Assembly (NCBI GenBank): GCA_024742475.1
Contig: JANSYI010000002.1
Coordinates: 62,001 to 126,000 of the forward strand
Direction: 5' to 3'
Origin: a bacterium
Lineage (GTDB): Bacteria; Myxococcota_A; Polyangia; Nannocystales; Nannocystaceae
Length of the DNA: 64,000 nt
Made by a program: the position numbers and the translations under genes. The notes under the pieces were generated by a model, which saw only the letters and a program-made list of their open reading frames with translations, was not told the DNA's origin and made no database searches. Shown here one piece after another: positions 27,184 through 36,142 of the stretch; position 1 is the first letter of the stretch; each line of letters opens with the position of its first letter.

Positions 27184-29130
27184 TCACTGCGGCTCGGTGC
27201 CGACGTCGGAGGGATCGATGCTCCACTCGAAGCCGTCGAGCAGCACGAGCGAGTCGAGGATGTTGTCCGAGACGTCGAAGATCGTCAGGTCGAGGGTCAT
27301 GACTTCTCCGGGCACGATCGGCGAGGTGGTGGTCAGCCAGACGGTGCCGCCGCCGGTGTTGCCGAGCTGCATGCCCGTCCCCGCGAGAGCCCCTGCCCCG
27401 TCGGGACACGTGTAGCAGCCGTTCGCGACGCAATGCTCGAAGAAGCCGTTGTTGACGCTGACGGGGTTGTTGTTGGTGTCGAACGAGATGTTGCCGTCGG
27501 CAGGCAGGCCCGGCGCGGCGGAGTCGAGCAGCGCCAAGTAGAAGTCGTTGTACTGCGTGCACGCCCACGTCCAGTACTCCGAGGAGAAGAAGCGGAAGTC
27601 ATAGCTGAACGACAGCGCGTTGGTGGGGACACGGATCGTCAAGCGCAGGCGAACCGAGTCGTTGGCGCCGCTGCCGGCCGGACAGTTGCCGTTGCAGCTC
27701 GCGGACGCCGGCAGGTTGCCACCGTTGGCGGCCAGGTAGGACGCCGGCGGGCTGTGGTTATGGCCAAAGTTGGCCCCACCGTTGGGGTTGACGTAGTCGG
27801 GGTCGTTCTGGTCACGCATCCAGCCCGACGACATGCCGGCCATCGTTCCGTTGGTGGTCGGCCCGACCCCCCCGGTGCCGTAGTCGGTCATGATCGCGGT
27901 CGAGGAGTCCATCATCGTCGCCAGGTGGCCTGCGACGGGCGCGTTGCCTTCGGCGGTGAGGAACTCGGCCGAGATGACGCCCCACTTTCGGGTGGGCAGG
28001 GGCTCGGCGAGCGTCGTGAACTGGCACAGGTCCATGGCCTCGGCCATGTCCTCGGCGGTGACGCCACCGAAGATCGCCGCCGCGGAACAGGACGGCGCCG
28101 CGACGGCGTCGGAGGTCGCGGGGTCGCAGTCGTCGTCGACTCCGTTGCCGACGAACTCGAACGCGCCAGGGTTGACCAACGCCGGGTCGCCGCACTCGAA
28201 CTCGTCTTCACAGCAGTCGTTGTCGCAGTACGTCCAGCCGTCGCCATCGACATCCACGACGTCGTCGGGCGCGCCGTTGCAGTCGTCATCGAGCCCGTTG
28301 CCACACACCTCGAGCGCCTCGGGAAGCACGAAGCCCACGCACGCCCCCCATCCGGTGCCGAAGGCGTTGCACTGCTGCGTACCGCCGGTGCAGATGCCGA
28401 CCCCTTCGGTGCCCGCCGGACCGGGATAACAAGGCTGCGAGTCGCCCGGCATGCAGGTGCACTCGATCTCCGACTCGCATCCAGGCGCGCCGTCACAGTC
28501 GAAGAAGCCGTCGTCGCACTCCCCGATGACGCAGGACTTGCCGTCACAGCTGACCGCCTGCTTGTCGGGGACATCGCACACGTTGCCACACGCCCCGCAG
28601 TGGTCGAGGTCGGTGAGGATGTCGATGCACTCGCCCTCGCAGCACTCGAAGCCGTCCCCGCACGGGTGCTCTCCGGTGCAGCCCGGGACGCACTCGTTGG
28701 CCTCGCAGATCGAACCGGCTTCGCAGTCCATGTCCTCGATGCACTCGGGGCCGGGGCCCGTCGTGTCCGAGTCGCTGTCCGATTCGCCGCCGGTCGTCGT
28801 GGAGCCGGAGTCCGTCTCGGAGTCCGAGGCCGTCGCCGTATCGGAATCGGACTCGGAGTCCGATGCCGAGCTGGTGGAGCTGGTATCGGCGCTCGAGTCG
28901 GTCACGGTCGCCGTGGCCGAGACGCCGGAGCTTGCCGTGTCGGAGTCGATGGTGTCGGCGCTGTCCGCCGTCTCGCTCGCGCTCTGGCTCCCGTTGCTGT
29001 CGGTCCCGCTGGCCGACGACCCCTCGGTCGCCGAGTCTCCAAACGGCGTCGTGACGTCGGAGTTGTCACAGGCTGTAACGAGCACTGCGGAAGCCAGCGC
29101 AATTTCAATCCACGAAGTTCGGTTGTTCAT
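27184..29130 (-). CDS. Choice-of-anchor-L surface lipoprotein with MopE-like metal-binding motifs
   Basis: The 648-residue protein starts MNNRTSWIEIALASAVLVTA and then has Cys as lipobox. A long Ser/Thr/Asp linker (about 25-125) leads to Cys modules (CIEDMDCEAGSICEANEC, CGDGFECCEGEC). Two MopE-type putative metal-binding motifs follow, VCGNGLDDDCNGAPDD and GNGVDDDCDPATSD. The C-terminal third is a choice-of-anchor-L domain (FSYDFRFFSSEYWTWACTQY, NDFYLALLDS, DGFEWSIDPSD). The domain type occurs in surface and secreted proteins of Gram-negative predators and gliders; its ligand is unknown. No catalytic site was seen. Confidence 0.85.
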   Translation of the reverse strand: MNNRTSWIEIALASAVLVTACDNSDVTTPFGDSATEGSSASGTDSNGSQSASETADSADTIDSDTASSGVSATATVTDSSADTSSTSSASDSESDSDTATASDSETDSGSTTTGGESDSDSDTTGPGPECIEDMDCEAGSICEANECVPGCTGEHPCGDGFECCEGECIDILTDLDHCGACGNVCDVPDKQAVSCDGKSCVIGECDDGFFDCDGAPGCESEIECTCMPGDSQPCYPGPAGTEGVGICTGGTQQCNAFGTGWGACVGFVLPEALEVCGNGLDDDCNGAPDDVVDVDGDGWTYCDNDCCEDEFECGDPALVNPGAFEFVGNGVDDDCDPATSDAVAAPSCSAAAIFGGVTAEDMAEAMDLCQFTTLAEPLPTRKWGVISAEFLTAEGNAPVAGHLATMMDSSTAIMTDYGTGGVGPTTNGTMAGMSSGWMRDQNDPDYVNPNGGANFGHNHSPPASYLAANGGNLPASASCNGNCPAGSGANDSVRLRLTIRVPTNALSFSYDFRFFSSEYWTWACTQYNDFYLALLDSAAPGLPADGNISFDTNNNPVSVNNGFFEHCVANGCYTCPDGAGALAGTGMQLGNTGGGTVWLTTTSPIVPGEVMTLDLTIFDVSDNILDSLVLLDGFEWSIDPSDVGTEPQ

Positions 29131-29214
29131 CCCTTGTTTGCCCCCAAAGCGAAGGTTCGAGACCTTCTCGCGTCGGCGGGCGACTCTTGCAGCGACCGGC
29201 CGAACACGGAGCGA

Positions 29215-29280
29215 TCACACTGGAAAGCCCCTGTGCCCGTCAAGAACCGGTCCCCCTACAGGGGCGCACATTCAGTGTGA
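29215..29280 (-). terminator. Nested inverted repeat after small ORF
   Basis: Two concentric perfect 8-bp arms are present: TCACACTG (29215-29222) with CAGTGTGA (29273-29280), and inside them GCCCCTGT (29227-29234) with ACAGGGGC (29258-29265). The structure starts 4 nt after the stop of the 87-residue gene on the minus strand and lies before the anchor-L gene. It may be a terminator or an RNA-level control element; no T-tract is present. Confidence 0.5.
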
Positions 29281-29284
29281 GCGA

Positions 29285-29548
29285 TTACGCCTCGAGCACG
29301 CCGGCCCGCGGGAGAACGGCAGCGGCCTTCTTCGCGTCCTTCGCATTCAAGCGGTCGAGCCCACGATGAATGAGCGCCGACCACTGCCGCACGCGCTCGA
29401 GCGTATCGGCGGAGGTCGGGTGGCCTTGCCGGTCGATCAAGACCAGCGCCTCTTGCAGCCGCACCGTCGCGTCGAAGAGCGCGCGCTCGGCAGCCTGGAG
29501 AAGCTCATCGGCGTGTTGCGGGCCGCAGTCCTGGTTGTACGGGTTCAT
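29285..29548 (-). CDS. Small helical protein, 87 aa
   Basis: The protein starts MNPYNQDCGPQHADELLQAA and is almost entirely helical, with heptad-like hydrophobics (ALFDATVRLQEALVLIDR, TLERVRQWSALIHRGLDRL). It has a very good ribosome binding site (AAGGAG, 8 nt before the ATG), which fixes the start; the open frame continues upstream without support. Family unknown. A GGAGAG/CTCTCC inverted repeat at 29572-29589 lies just upstream. The 203-bp gap between this gene and gloB is less GC-rich than its surroundings and holds no other gene that I can support. Confidence 0.7.
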   Translation of the reverse strand: MNPYNQDCGPQHADELLQAAERALFDATVRLQEALVLIDRQGHPTSADTLERVRQWSALIHRGLDRLNAKDAKKAAAVLPRAGVLEA

Positions 29549-29751
29549 GCGTCGACTCCTTGCGTGTGTGAGGAGAGTCTGATCTCTCCGCGCAATTTCA
29601 ATCTGACAGCCTCGCGCGTCGTGGCTAGGGCCGAATCGTGCCCAAATTGCAAATTCTTGCACGATAACCGTCGCTCAGGGGATCGGATCGAAGAGATCTC
29701 CGTGCGGGACTCTGCCGACGGCGACTACACCCACAGACATGCCCCTTGGGG

Positions 29752-30591
29752 TCAGAACCTGTCCTTCGCAGACCGGAGGGCGCCCACGACGGCCACGATG
29801 TCCCCAGGCGGCACATCCAACGACGCCGCAATCGAGCCTCGATGTTCGGGGTCGAGCGCGAGCAGGAACGGGTTGGTCTCGAGCTCCCGCTCGAGCGTGT
29901 CCGGCACGGAGCTTCGCGACGCGCCCCGCTCGCGTTCGAGGCCATCGAGCCGGGCCCGAATGCTCGGATGCGAGGGCAACACATCGGCGGCGAATCGCAG
30001 ATTGGACGCGGTGTACTCGTGCGCACAGCAGACCAAGGATTCCGGGCGCTGCTCGGACAGAACCTGCATCGACGCGTGCAGATCGGCAGCGGAGCCCTCG
30101 AACAAGCGCCCGCATCCTCCCAAGAAGAGGCTGTCTCCCACGAACAGCGCCGGCCGGTCTTCGAGGCGCTGGGCCCGGGTGGCAACGCCGTCGTGGCCGT
30201 GGCGGATGACCCGATCGAACGTCGCCTCTGTCCGGTACGCAACGTGTCCGCGGGTGTGTGCACGTACATCGAGCACGTCCATCGCGAGTCCGGCCACCTC
30301 GATGCGCGCGCCGATGTCGACCGCCCGCGTGATGCCGGGGATTCGCTCCCGATCATGCGCCGCACCGACCACAGCGCAGCCGGTGGCTTCGACGAGCTTC
30401 AGGTTTCCGCCGACGTGATCCGGGTGGTGGTGGGTGTTGACCACCGCTTCGAGGGCCACGCCCGGTAGCGTCTGAAGGGCTGCCAGCACGGGCTCGGCAT
30501 CCGAGGGATCGACGACGAAAGCGCGCCCTTCGTGGATGGCCAGATAGACGTAGTTGTCCCGCCAGACGGGGATCTGAAGCAACTCCGGCAC
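29752..30591 (-). CDS. gloB: Hydroxyacylglutathione hydrolase (glyoxalase II)
   Basis: The 279-residue metallo-beta-lactamase-fold enzyme has the glyoxalase II signatures VNTHHHPDHVGGN (two-metal site), FVGDSLFLGGCGRLFEGSA, CCAHEYTASNLRFA and a C-terminal helical part ending DIVAVVGALRSAKDRF. It hydrolyses S-D-lactoylglutathione in methylglyoxal detoxification. The start is a GTG at 30591, with TATGCT 6 nt upstream and no Shine-Dalgarno sequence. It is divergent from the Ser/Thr kinase gene, and a 17-bp palindrome lies between the two. Confidence 0.92.
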   Translation of the reverse strand: MPELLQIPVWRDNYVYLAIHEGRAFVVDPSDAEPVLAALQTLPGVALEAVVNTHHHPDHVGGNLKLVEATGCAVVGAAHDRERIPGITRAVDIGARIEVAGLAMDVLDVRAHTRGHVAYRTEATFDRVIRHGHDGVATRAQRLEDRPALFVGDSLFLGGCGRLFEGSAADLHASMQVLSEQRPESLVCCAHEYTASNLRFAADVLPSHPSIRARLDGLERERGASRSSVPDTLERELETNPFLLALDPEHRGSIAASLDVPPGDIVAVVGALRSAKDRF

Positions 30592-30597
30592 ATCGGC

Positions 30598-30603
30598 AGC
30601 ATA
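30598..30603 (-). promoter_or_regulatory. TATGCT -10-like hexamer before gloB
   Basis: On the minus strand TATGCT is followed by 6 nt and the GTG start codon of gloB, consistent with a leaderless message. Confidence 0.4.
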
Positions 30604-30636
30604 CGCCGCAGGCGCGGGCGTGTGACAGAGCCCCTT

Positions 30637-30653
30637 CGAATCGATACGATTCG
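30637..30653. promoter_or_regulatory. 7-3-7 palindrome between gloB and kinase gene
   Basis: CGAATCG-ATA-CGATTCG is a perfect inverted repeat. It overlaps TACGAT (30645-30650), a possible -10 element for the kinase gene on the plus strand, and lies 45 bp upstream of the gloB start. Its size and symmetry suit a dimeric repressor operator. Confidence 0.4.
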
Positions 30654-30712
30654 GCTGGAAACACGCCTTGGGCGTTGAAGACCCAACCGTCGCCGATGAT
30701 TCGTCGGCACCG

Positions 30713-32110
30713 ATGTCGTTGCAGTCTCTCGCGGATCTGACCGGGAGCGTGCTGCGCGGGCGCTACCGCGTCGCGGGTTCGATCGGGTCGGGCTCGATGG
30801 GAGACGTCTACGACGGTGTGGACCTCTCGACCGGCGGTCGGGTGGCGCTCAAGGTCCTCAAGCCCGAGCGCGCGGTCCGGGAGGTGTTCCGGCACCGGTT
30901 CCTCCGGGAGGCCAAGTCCGCCGTCCTCATCGACCATCCGAACGTCGTCGACGTCGTCGACTACGGGGAGACGCCCGAGGGTCTGCTCTTCATCGCAATG
31001 GAGTTCCTCGAGGGCGAGGACCTGTCGTCGTATCTCAAGCGCAACGGCAGGCTGCAGTGGCCACACGCCGTCTCGGTCCTCAGCCAGGTCGCCGCTGCGC
31101 TCGCAGCCGCGCACGACTGCGGCGTCGTCCACCGCGACGTCAAGCCCTCGAACATCCTGCTCCGGCAAGACGGGTCCGGAGGCCTGCTCGTCAAGCTACT
31201 CGACTTCGGCGTCGCCAAGCTCGACAACCAGATGGTCTCTCGGGTGCTCACGAGGGCCGAGGACGTCGTCGGCACGGTGCTGTACATGTCCCCCGAGCAA
31301 GCCGAGGGCCGCACCGCCGACCTGCGGTCGGACGTCTATGCGTTCGGCGTGACGGCATATCAAACGCTCACCGGTCAGGTCCCCTTCCCCGGGCGTGACC
31401 TGTTCAAGGTGATGAGCGCTCACCTGACCCAGCCGGCACCCGACCCCGCGATTCACGTCCCCGAGATGCCGCCGTGGGGCTCTCGGTTCGTGCTGCGGTG
31501 CCTCGAGAAGGGCCCCGAGGCCCGCTACCAGAGCATGCACGACGTCTTGTCGGTCCTCGCCGGCAAAGCCACGCCGGACATCGAGTCCAGGCCCCGCCCC
31601 GGCACGCCGATCGCCGACCCCCAGGAGGGTCTCGACGAGGCCATGCATCCGCCGCTGACCGACTCCCCGGTCGTTCTCGACCCACGAGGTCCGACGATGG
31701 CCGGTGGCGCTGCAGACGACTTCGATGAGGCCCCGACCGCCTACTTCCAGGCCGCGCGCATCTCCTCTTCGCTGGCCGAGGCGGTGGCGGGCACCGAGGC
31801 GATGCACCTGCGGGCCGCCCCACAGCCCGAGCCTGCGCCCGCGCCCGAGACGCGCGAGCCTTCGACCACGCAGCCTCCCGACGCGTCGGCCCAACCTCCC
31901 CACACGCTGCGCGCCGCCCCCATCCGGTTCGACGAACCGGGGTCCCCGTTCGGTCCGCAGAGCCCGCTGACGCACACCGTCCCTTCCCCCGTGCTCACGG
32001 ACGACCCGGGTCCGTACGACCCGCGCCCGTCGCGAGCGATCTACGTCGTCGCCACGATCGGCGTGCTGCTCGTCCTTGGGGCGCTCGCGGTCGTCGTGGG
32101 CGGCTGGTAG
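30713..32110 (+). CDS. Membrane-anchored Ser/Thr protein kinase (PknB-like)
   Basis: About 465 residues from the ATG at 30713 (a TTG at 30668 would add 15). The kinase domain has the glycine loop GSGSMG (25-30), Lys47 in VALKVLK, HRDVKPSN (140-147), DFG (164-166) and the MSPEQAEG activation-segment end. A Pro/Ala-rich linker of about 150 residues leads to one C-terminal membrane helix (AIYVVATIGVLLVLGALAVVV) with only a few residues after it. There is therefore no extracellular sensor domain, and input must come through the linker, the membrane or partner proteins. It is divergent from gloB. Confidence 0.88.
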   Translation: MSLQSLADLTGSVLRGRYRVAGSIGSGSMGDVYDGVDLSTGGRVALKVLKPERAVREVFRHRFLREAKSAVLIDHPNVVDVVDYGETPEGLLFIAMEFLEGEDLSSYLKRNGRLQWPHAVSVLSQVAAALAAAHDCGVVHRDVKPSNILLRQDGSGGLLVKLLDFGVAKLDNQMVSRVLTRAEDVVGTVLYMSPEQAEGRTADLRSDVYAFGVTAYQTLTGQVPFPGRDLFKVMSAHLTQPAPDPAIHVPEMPPWGSRFVLRCLEKGPEARYQSMHDVLSVLAGKATPDIESRPRPGTPIADPQEGLDEAMHPPLTDSPVVLDPRGPTMAGGAADDFDEAPTAYFQAARISSSLAEAVAGTEAMHLRAAPQPEPAPAPETREPSTTQPPDASAQPPHTLRAAPIRFDEPGSPFGPQSPLTHTVPSPVLTDDPGPYDPRPSRAIYVVATIGVLLVLGALAVVVGGW

Positions 32111-32144
32111 CCCCACTCTCTCGCCTCCCGGTGGCCCGGCAGCG

Positions 32145-32150
32145 TACTCT
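32145..32150 (+). promoter_or_regulatory. TACTCT -10-like hexamer
   Basis: TACTCT is 9 nt before the GTG at 32160, in the 49-bp gap after the kinase gene. It suggests that the next gene has its own promoter. Confidence 0.3.
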
Positions 32151-32159
32151 GAGCCGAAC

Positions 32160-32918
32160 GTGTTCGTTGCGTCCGACATGCCCGACGCCGTGCGGGCGAT
32201 GCTGCCCGAGGCATTTGCGCTGGCGGAGCCGCCCCAAGGCGAGACGTCAGAGGTTGCGTTCGTCCGTAGTTCCGGCCGCCCGGATATCGTGATCAAGCGA
32301 ACCGACAATCCGCTGTACTCGCAGTGGCTGCAGCGGGAGGCGAAGGTCTTGGCGGCCCTGGCCGACAGCGGGCTCCCCATCCCCGAGGTCGTCGGGCACC
32401 ACGTCGACGGCGACACGGACTGGCTCTTGATGACACGGCTGCCCGGCGACGACGGCTGGCAGGCGCTCGTCTCCGCGTGTCCGAACCGACGCCGGACGCT
32501 TCTACGCGCGCTGGGCGAGATGCTCGCGCGTATCCACTCCCTGCCGATTCCCTCGGCGCTGAGCGACGCCGACTCGACACCCTGGCTCGACCGCCACCGG
32601 ATCTACGCTGCCGAGCTCTCCCTCGAAGACGAACTGCTCTCCTCGTTCGGTCCCCCGCCGCCCGAGGTTCGCACATTCATTCACGGCGACTTCACGCTCG
32701 ACAACGTGCTCTTCTGCGACGACCGCGTGTGCGGTGTGATCGACTGGAGCGGCTGCGGGGCGGGAGACCCGAGGTTCGACATCGCGTTGGCCCTGGCGAC
32801 CTCACCCGAGCTCGTGCTCGACCCCGCAGACCTCGAGGCGTTCTTCGACGGCTACGTCGGCGATGACCTCCCAGGCCCGCTGCGCGTGATGGTCCAGGAG
32901 CTGTACGGGGTCGGCTAG
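32160..32918 (+). CDS. Aminoglycoside phosphotransferase (APH)-family kinase
   Basis: The 252-residue cytoplasmic protein has the APH/choline-kinase fold: the nucleotide Lys in PDIVIKRTDN, the Brenner-type loop FIHGDFTLDNVLF with catalytic Asp, and the metal-binding VCGVIDWSGCGAGDPRFD. Family members phosphorylate antibiotics, sugars or other small hydroxyl compounds; nothing here identifies the substrate, so resistance should not be assumed. I use the GTG at 32160 because of TACTCT upstream; ATG 32178 is an alternative, and the long open frame to 32076 overlaps the kinase gene end. Confidence 0.82.
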   Translation: MFVASDMPDAVRAMLPEAFALAEPPQGETSEVAFVRSSGRPDIVIKRTDNPLYSQWLQREAKVLAALADSGLPIPEVVGHHVDGDTDWLLMTRLPGDDGWQALVSACPNRRRTLLRALGEMLARIHSLPIPSALSDADSTPWLDRHRIYAAELSLEDELLSSFGPPPPEVRTFIHGDFTLDNVLFCDDRVCGVIDWSGCGAGDPRFDIALALATSPELVLDPADLEAFFDGYVGDDLPGPLRVMVQELYGVG

Positions 32919-32938
32919 CGCGTCGCGCCGTCCAGCCC

Positions 32939-34024
32939 CTACCAGTACGCGAGGGTGGCCTGAAAGGACAGCGCGTTGGCGATGCGACCCTGGGCGAAGA
33001 ATCCGGGCTCGTAGCCGATGCCAACGCCGACGTAGGTGTTCTTGGCGACATCGAACGAGGCCATGACCTTCAGTGGGATGGACACCGAGATGTCACGAAC
33101 GCGGCGGGTCGGCTCCTCCAGCTTCGACCACGCGAGCGCCAGGCCGAACATCCCGACGAAGCGCTTTTTTCCGCGGTAGCGCATCATCCCGGCGAGGTGG
33201 CCGAAGTTGCCCTTGATCGTCCGCTTGGCCAGGCGAGCGCCCGCGTGCCCGCCCAGCACGAGGTATGCGCCCCACGGTCGACTCCAGTTGTACCCCACGC
33301 CCAGATCTCCGGCGTACGCTGCTGACCCCGCGCGATAGAGGTTGGTTCGCCAGTGTGCGTACGAGATGCCGTGCGAGGTGAAGACGCCGAACTTCTTCCA
33401 GTCATCGGGCTCTTCCTTCGGGGTTGCCTCGGGGGGTGCCTCGGGGGGTGCGGCGGCGTCCTGCGTGGCGGCTGCTTCGGGCGGGTCGATCGCGAGTGAG
33501 GCGACCGTGGCCTTCTGCAGGGTGTGCACGTTCCCATCGTCTCCCACGACGACCGCAGCTGCGGGCGTCGATGCGACCAGCTTTCCGTGCAGCGGATCGG
33601 CGTCGTCGAGCTCGAGCGTCACGTTCTGCTCCATCGCCGCCGCCCACTGCTCTTCGGAGACACGGCTCTTCGGCGGGTCCTCGGGCGGCGTGGCAGCCTC
33701 GGGGGCGCTCGCGTCCTCGGGGGCCACTTCTTCGGCAGGCGGAGGTGGCTCCTCCTCGGAGGGCCCGGCGACCTCTTCGGCCGGCGGAGGCGGCTCCTCC
33801 TGTGCAGGCGGGGCGGCCTCTTCGGCCGGCGGAGCAGCCTCTTCGGCCGGCGGGGCAGCCTGCTCGCCCGATGGCGGGGCGGGCAGCTCGGCGGGAGCGG
33901 GCGCAGGCGCGGGTGCAGGCGGCGGAGCGGGCGCTGGCTGCGCTGAGGCGGTGCCTGCCGAGAGGACCATCGAGCCCAGCACGGCGACGCTCCATCCTCG
34001 TGTCCAACGCGTCGGCGCGATCAT
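32939..34024 (-). CDS. Exported protein: Pro/Ala/Glu repeat region plus beta-barrel-like C-half
   Basis: The 361-residue protein starts MIAPTRWTRGWSVAVLGSMV and has a signal peptidase I site near TASAQP. Residues of about 30-125 are low-complexity repeats of PPAEEAAPPAEEA type, likely an extended periplasmic spacer. A small beta segment (VTLELDDADPLHGKLVAS) follows. The last 150 residues alternate polar and aromatic residues in strand-like pattern and end in an aromatic pair (QATLAYW), typical of an outer-membrane beta-barrel. It would suit a porin-like or peptidoglycan-linked surface protein. No specific family was recognised. Confidence 0.72.
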   Translation of the reverse strand: MIAPTRWTRGWSVAVLGSMVLSAGTASAQPAPAPPPAPAPAPAPAELPAPPSGEQAAPPAEEAAPPAEEAAPPAQEEPPPPAEEVAGPSEEEPPPPAEEVAPEDASAPEAATPPEDPPKSRVSEEQWAAAMEQNVTLELDDADPLHGKLVASTPAAAVVVGDDGNVHTLQKATVASLAIDPPEAAATQDAAAPPEAPPEATPKEEPDDWKKFGVFTSHGISYAHWRTNLYRAGSAAYAGDLGVGYNWSRPWGAYLVLGGHAGARLAKRTIKGNFGHLAGMMRYRGKKRFVGMFGLALAWSKLEEPTRRVRDISVSIPLKVMASFDVAKNTYVGVGIGYEPGFFAQGRIANALSFQATLAYW

Positions 34025-34152
34025 GGCTGCCAGTGTGCACGAGGGAATCGGCGTTCTCAAACCGCACGGGATGAACGCCCGCCTCGACGTGGAGGCCCGC
34101 CTGCATACGCGGCCGTTACAAACACCCTCGGATCCCGGTTCAGGCTGACCGT

Positions 34153-35433
34153 ATGACCCCGCGCGACCCTCGCTGGCCTTCCGACGCCGACTCGAGCTTC
34201 GACGAACCTGCCCCCGATGTCTCCAGCGTCGAGCCCGTCCGCGAACGACCGCGCCGACGCAGCACGCTCCGCGCGATGGAGACGGCGCTGCTCGCAAGTA
34301 CCGCCGCCCTGCTGGCTGCGGTCGCGTGGCCGATTGCGACGGGCTCTCGGGCACCGGCCCCGCCCCAGGCCCCCAGCGGCGTCGTCGCGCCGAAGTCGCC
34401 CACGCAGGCCCCCATGATCCAGCTCGCGCTGCTGCTCGATACCAGCTCGAGCATGGATGGTCTTCTCGACCAGGCGCGCTCGCAGCTGTGGGCGGTCGTC
34501 AACGCGCTGGACTCGGCGACCTTCGAAGGCGCAACGCCTCGGCTGCAGATCGCCATCTACGAATACGGCAACGATGGGCTCTCCGCCGCGGGTGGGTACA
34601 TCCGTCAGGTGGTCCCCTTTTCGAGCGAGCTCGACGTCGTGTCCGAGGGCCTGTTCGGGCTCGCGACCGCGGGCGGCGACGAGTTCGCCGGACAGGCCAT
34701 CGACCGCGCGACACGTGAGCTGCGCTGGGACGACGCGGACAACGTGCTGCGCGTGCTGTACATCGCGGGCAACGAGGAGTTCTCCCAGGGCCCCATGGAC
34801 TTCCGGGAGACGGTGGCAGCCGCCCGCGCCAAGGGCATCGTCGTCAACACCGTCAACTGCACCACGACGGGAGGCTGGGAGGCGGGCTGGCAGGAGGCCG
34901 CCCGCATCGGGGGCGGCAAGGCGCTGCGCATCGACCAGGACGCCAAGCAAGCCTACGTCGCCTCGCCCCACGACGACGAGATCGAGGCGATCTCGACCAA
35001 GATCAACGACACGTACCTCGGCTACGGTCAACGAGCCGAAGTCGCGCTGCGCAACCAGGTCTCGCAGGACGGCAACAGTGCGTCGGCGGGACGCGCGAGT
35101 TCGATCGCGCGCGCCATGAGCAAGACCTCGAAGCTGTACGACAACCGAAGCTGGGACCTCGTCGACGCGACCGCGCAGGGCGTCGTCGACTTGTCCACAC
35201 TCGACCGAGACCAGCTGCCCGGAGACCTCGAAGCCCTGAGCACCGAAGAACTCGAGCGCAAGGTCGAGACGGCGAGCAAGGAGCGTGAAGCTCTCAAGAA
35301 GAAGCTCCGAAGCCTGCAGAAGAAGCGTGACGCCTACGTCGCCGCGCGGCGCACGGATGACGGCACGCGGCTCGACGACGCGATCATCGAGTCGATCACC
35401 ACCCAGGCGCAATCGTCTGGATTTACTCTGTGA
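34153..35433 (+). CDS. Membrane-anchored VWA-domain protein with C-terminal coiled coil
   Basis: The 426-residue protein has an Arg-rich N-tail, one membrane segment at about 43-62 (METALLASTAALLAAVAWPI) and a von Willebrand factor A domain. The MIDAS motif is DTSSSM (LALLLDTSSSMDGL), with later Thr and Asp candidates in ATAGGDEFAG. The C-terminal 60 residues are a charged coiled coil (ELERKVETASKEREALKKKL). VWA domains bind protein ligands through a metal ion. The next genes, a response regulator and histidine kinase, start 4 nt downstream, so this protein may be the sensory or effector partner of that pair (inference). Confidence 0.82.
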   Translation: MTPRDPRWPSDADSSFDEPAPDVSSVEPVRERPRRRSTLRAMETALLASTAALLAAVAWPIATGSRAPAPPQAPSGVVAPKSPTQAPMIQLALLLDTSSSMDGLLDQARSQLWAVVNALDSATFEGATPRLQIAIYEYGNDGLSAAGGYIRQVVPFSSELDVVSEGLFGLATAGGDEFAGQAIDRATRELRWDDADNVLRVLYIAGNEEFSQGPMDFRETVAAARAKGIVVNTVNCTTTGGWEAGWQEAARIGGGKALRIDQDAKQAYVASPHDDEIEAISTKINDTYLGYGQRAEVALRNQVSQDGNSASAGRASSIARAMSKTSKLYDNRSWDLVDATAQGVVDLSTLDRDQLPGDLEALSTEELERKVETASKEREALKKKLRSLQKKRDAYVAARRTDDGTRLDDAIIESITTQAQSSGFTL

Positions 35434-35437
35434 GCAG

Positions 35438-36142
35438 ATGACCGAGCATCACGCCACCGTACTGGTCGTCGAGGACGACCCCGCGATCCGCATGGGCCTC
35501 GTCGACGCCCTCGGCTTCGAAGGCTACGGCGTGATTCAAGCCGACACAGCCCCCGCCGGACGCGACGCCGCGCTGCGCGACCGGTGCGACTGCGTCCTTC
35601 TCGACCTGATGCTGCCGGGCGGCGACGGGTTCAGCGTTCTCTCGGAGGTGCGCCGCCTCAAGCCTCGGCTTCCGATCATCATCCTCACCGCGCGCGGGCG
35701 TGAAGCCGACCGGGTCCGAGGGCTCAGACTCGGCGCGGACGACTATGTGGTCAAACCGTTCAGCGTCCGCGAGCTGCTCGCGAGGGTGGAAGCCGTCATG
35801 CGGCGCGCCCCGCCCACGGCGCGTGAATCCACCAAGATCACGATCCCCGGCGGCCACGCGGACCTCGCACGCCGCGAGGTCGTGTTCGACGACGGCGAGC
35901 TGACCGAGCTGGCCGAACGCGAGGTCGCGCTGTTGGCCTACCTCGCCCAACACCCCGACCGCGCCGTCGGACGAGACGAACTGTTGGAGAAGATCTGGCG
36001 CGTCAACCCCGAGCGCACGCAGACCCGGACCGTCGACATGCACGTGGCACGGCTGCGCGAGAAGCTTCGCGACACGACGCGCACACCGAGCGTCATCGTG
36101 ACGGTGCGTGGCAAGGGCTACAAGTTCGGAGGGCCCGCGTGA
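35438..36142 (+). CDS. OmpR-family response regulator
   Basis: The 234-residue protein has a receiver domain with acidic pocket (VVEDD, 11-14), phospho-acceptor Asp56 (LLDLMLPGGDG), Thr in ILTAR and Lys in YVVKPF. It is followed by a winged-helix DNA-binding domain (RDELLEKIWRVN, RTVDMHVARLREKL, VRGKGYKF). The ATG at 35438 lies 4 nt after the VWA gene stop; the upstream extension overlaps that gene. The histidine kinase start codon overlaps its stop (GTGA), so the two are a cognate pair. Confidence 0.93.
   Translation: MTEHHATVLVVEDDPAIRMGLVDALGFEGYGVIQADTAPAGRDAALRDRCDCVLLDLMLPGGDGFSVLSEVRRLKPRLPIIILTARGREADRVRGLRLGADDYVVKPFSVRELLARVEAVMRRAPPTARESTKITIPGGHADLARREVVFDDGELTELAEREVALLAYLAQHPDRAVGRDELLEKIWRVNPERTQTRTVDMHVARLREKLRDTTRTPSVIVTVRGKGYKFGGPA

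Noticed and set aside
32160..32918. Aminoglycoside resistance gene
   Set aside because: Only the APH fold is visible; the family is broad and no resistance context is present, so it was annotated as a family-level kinase.
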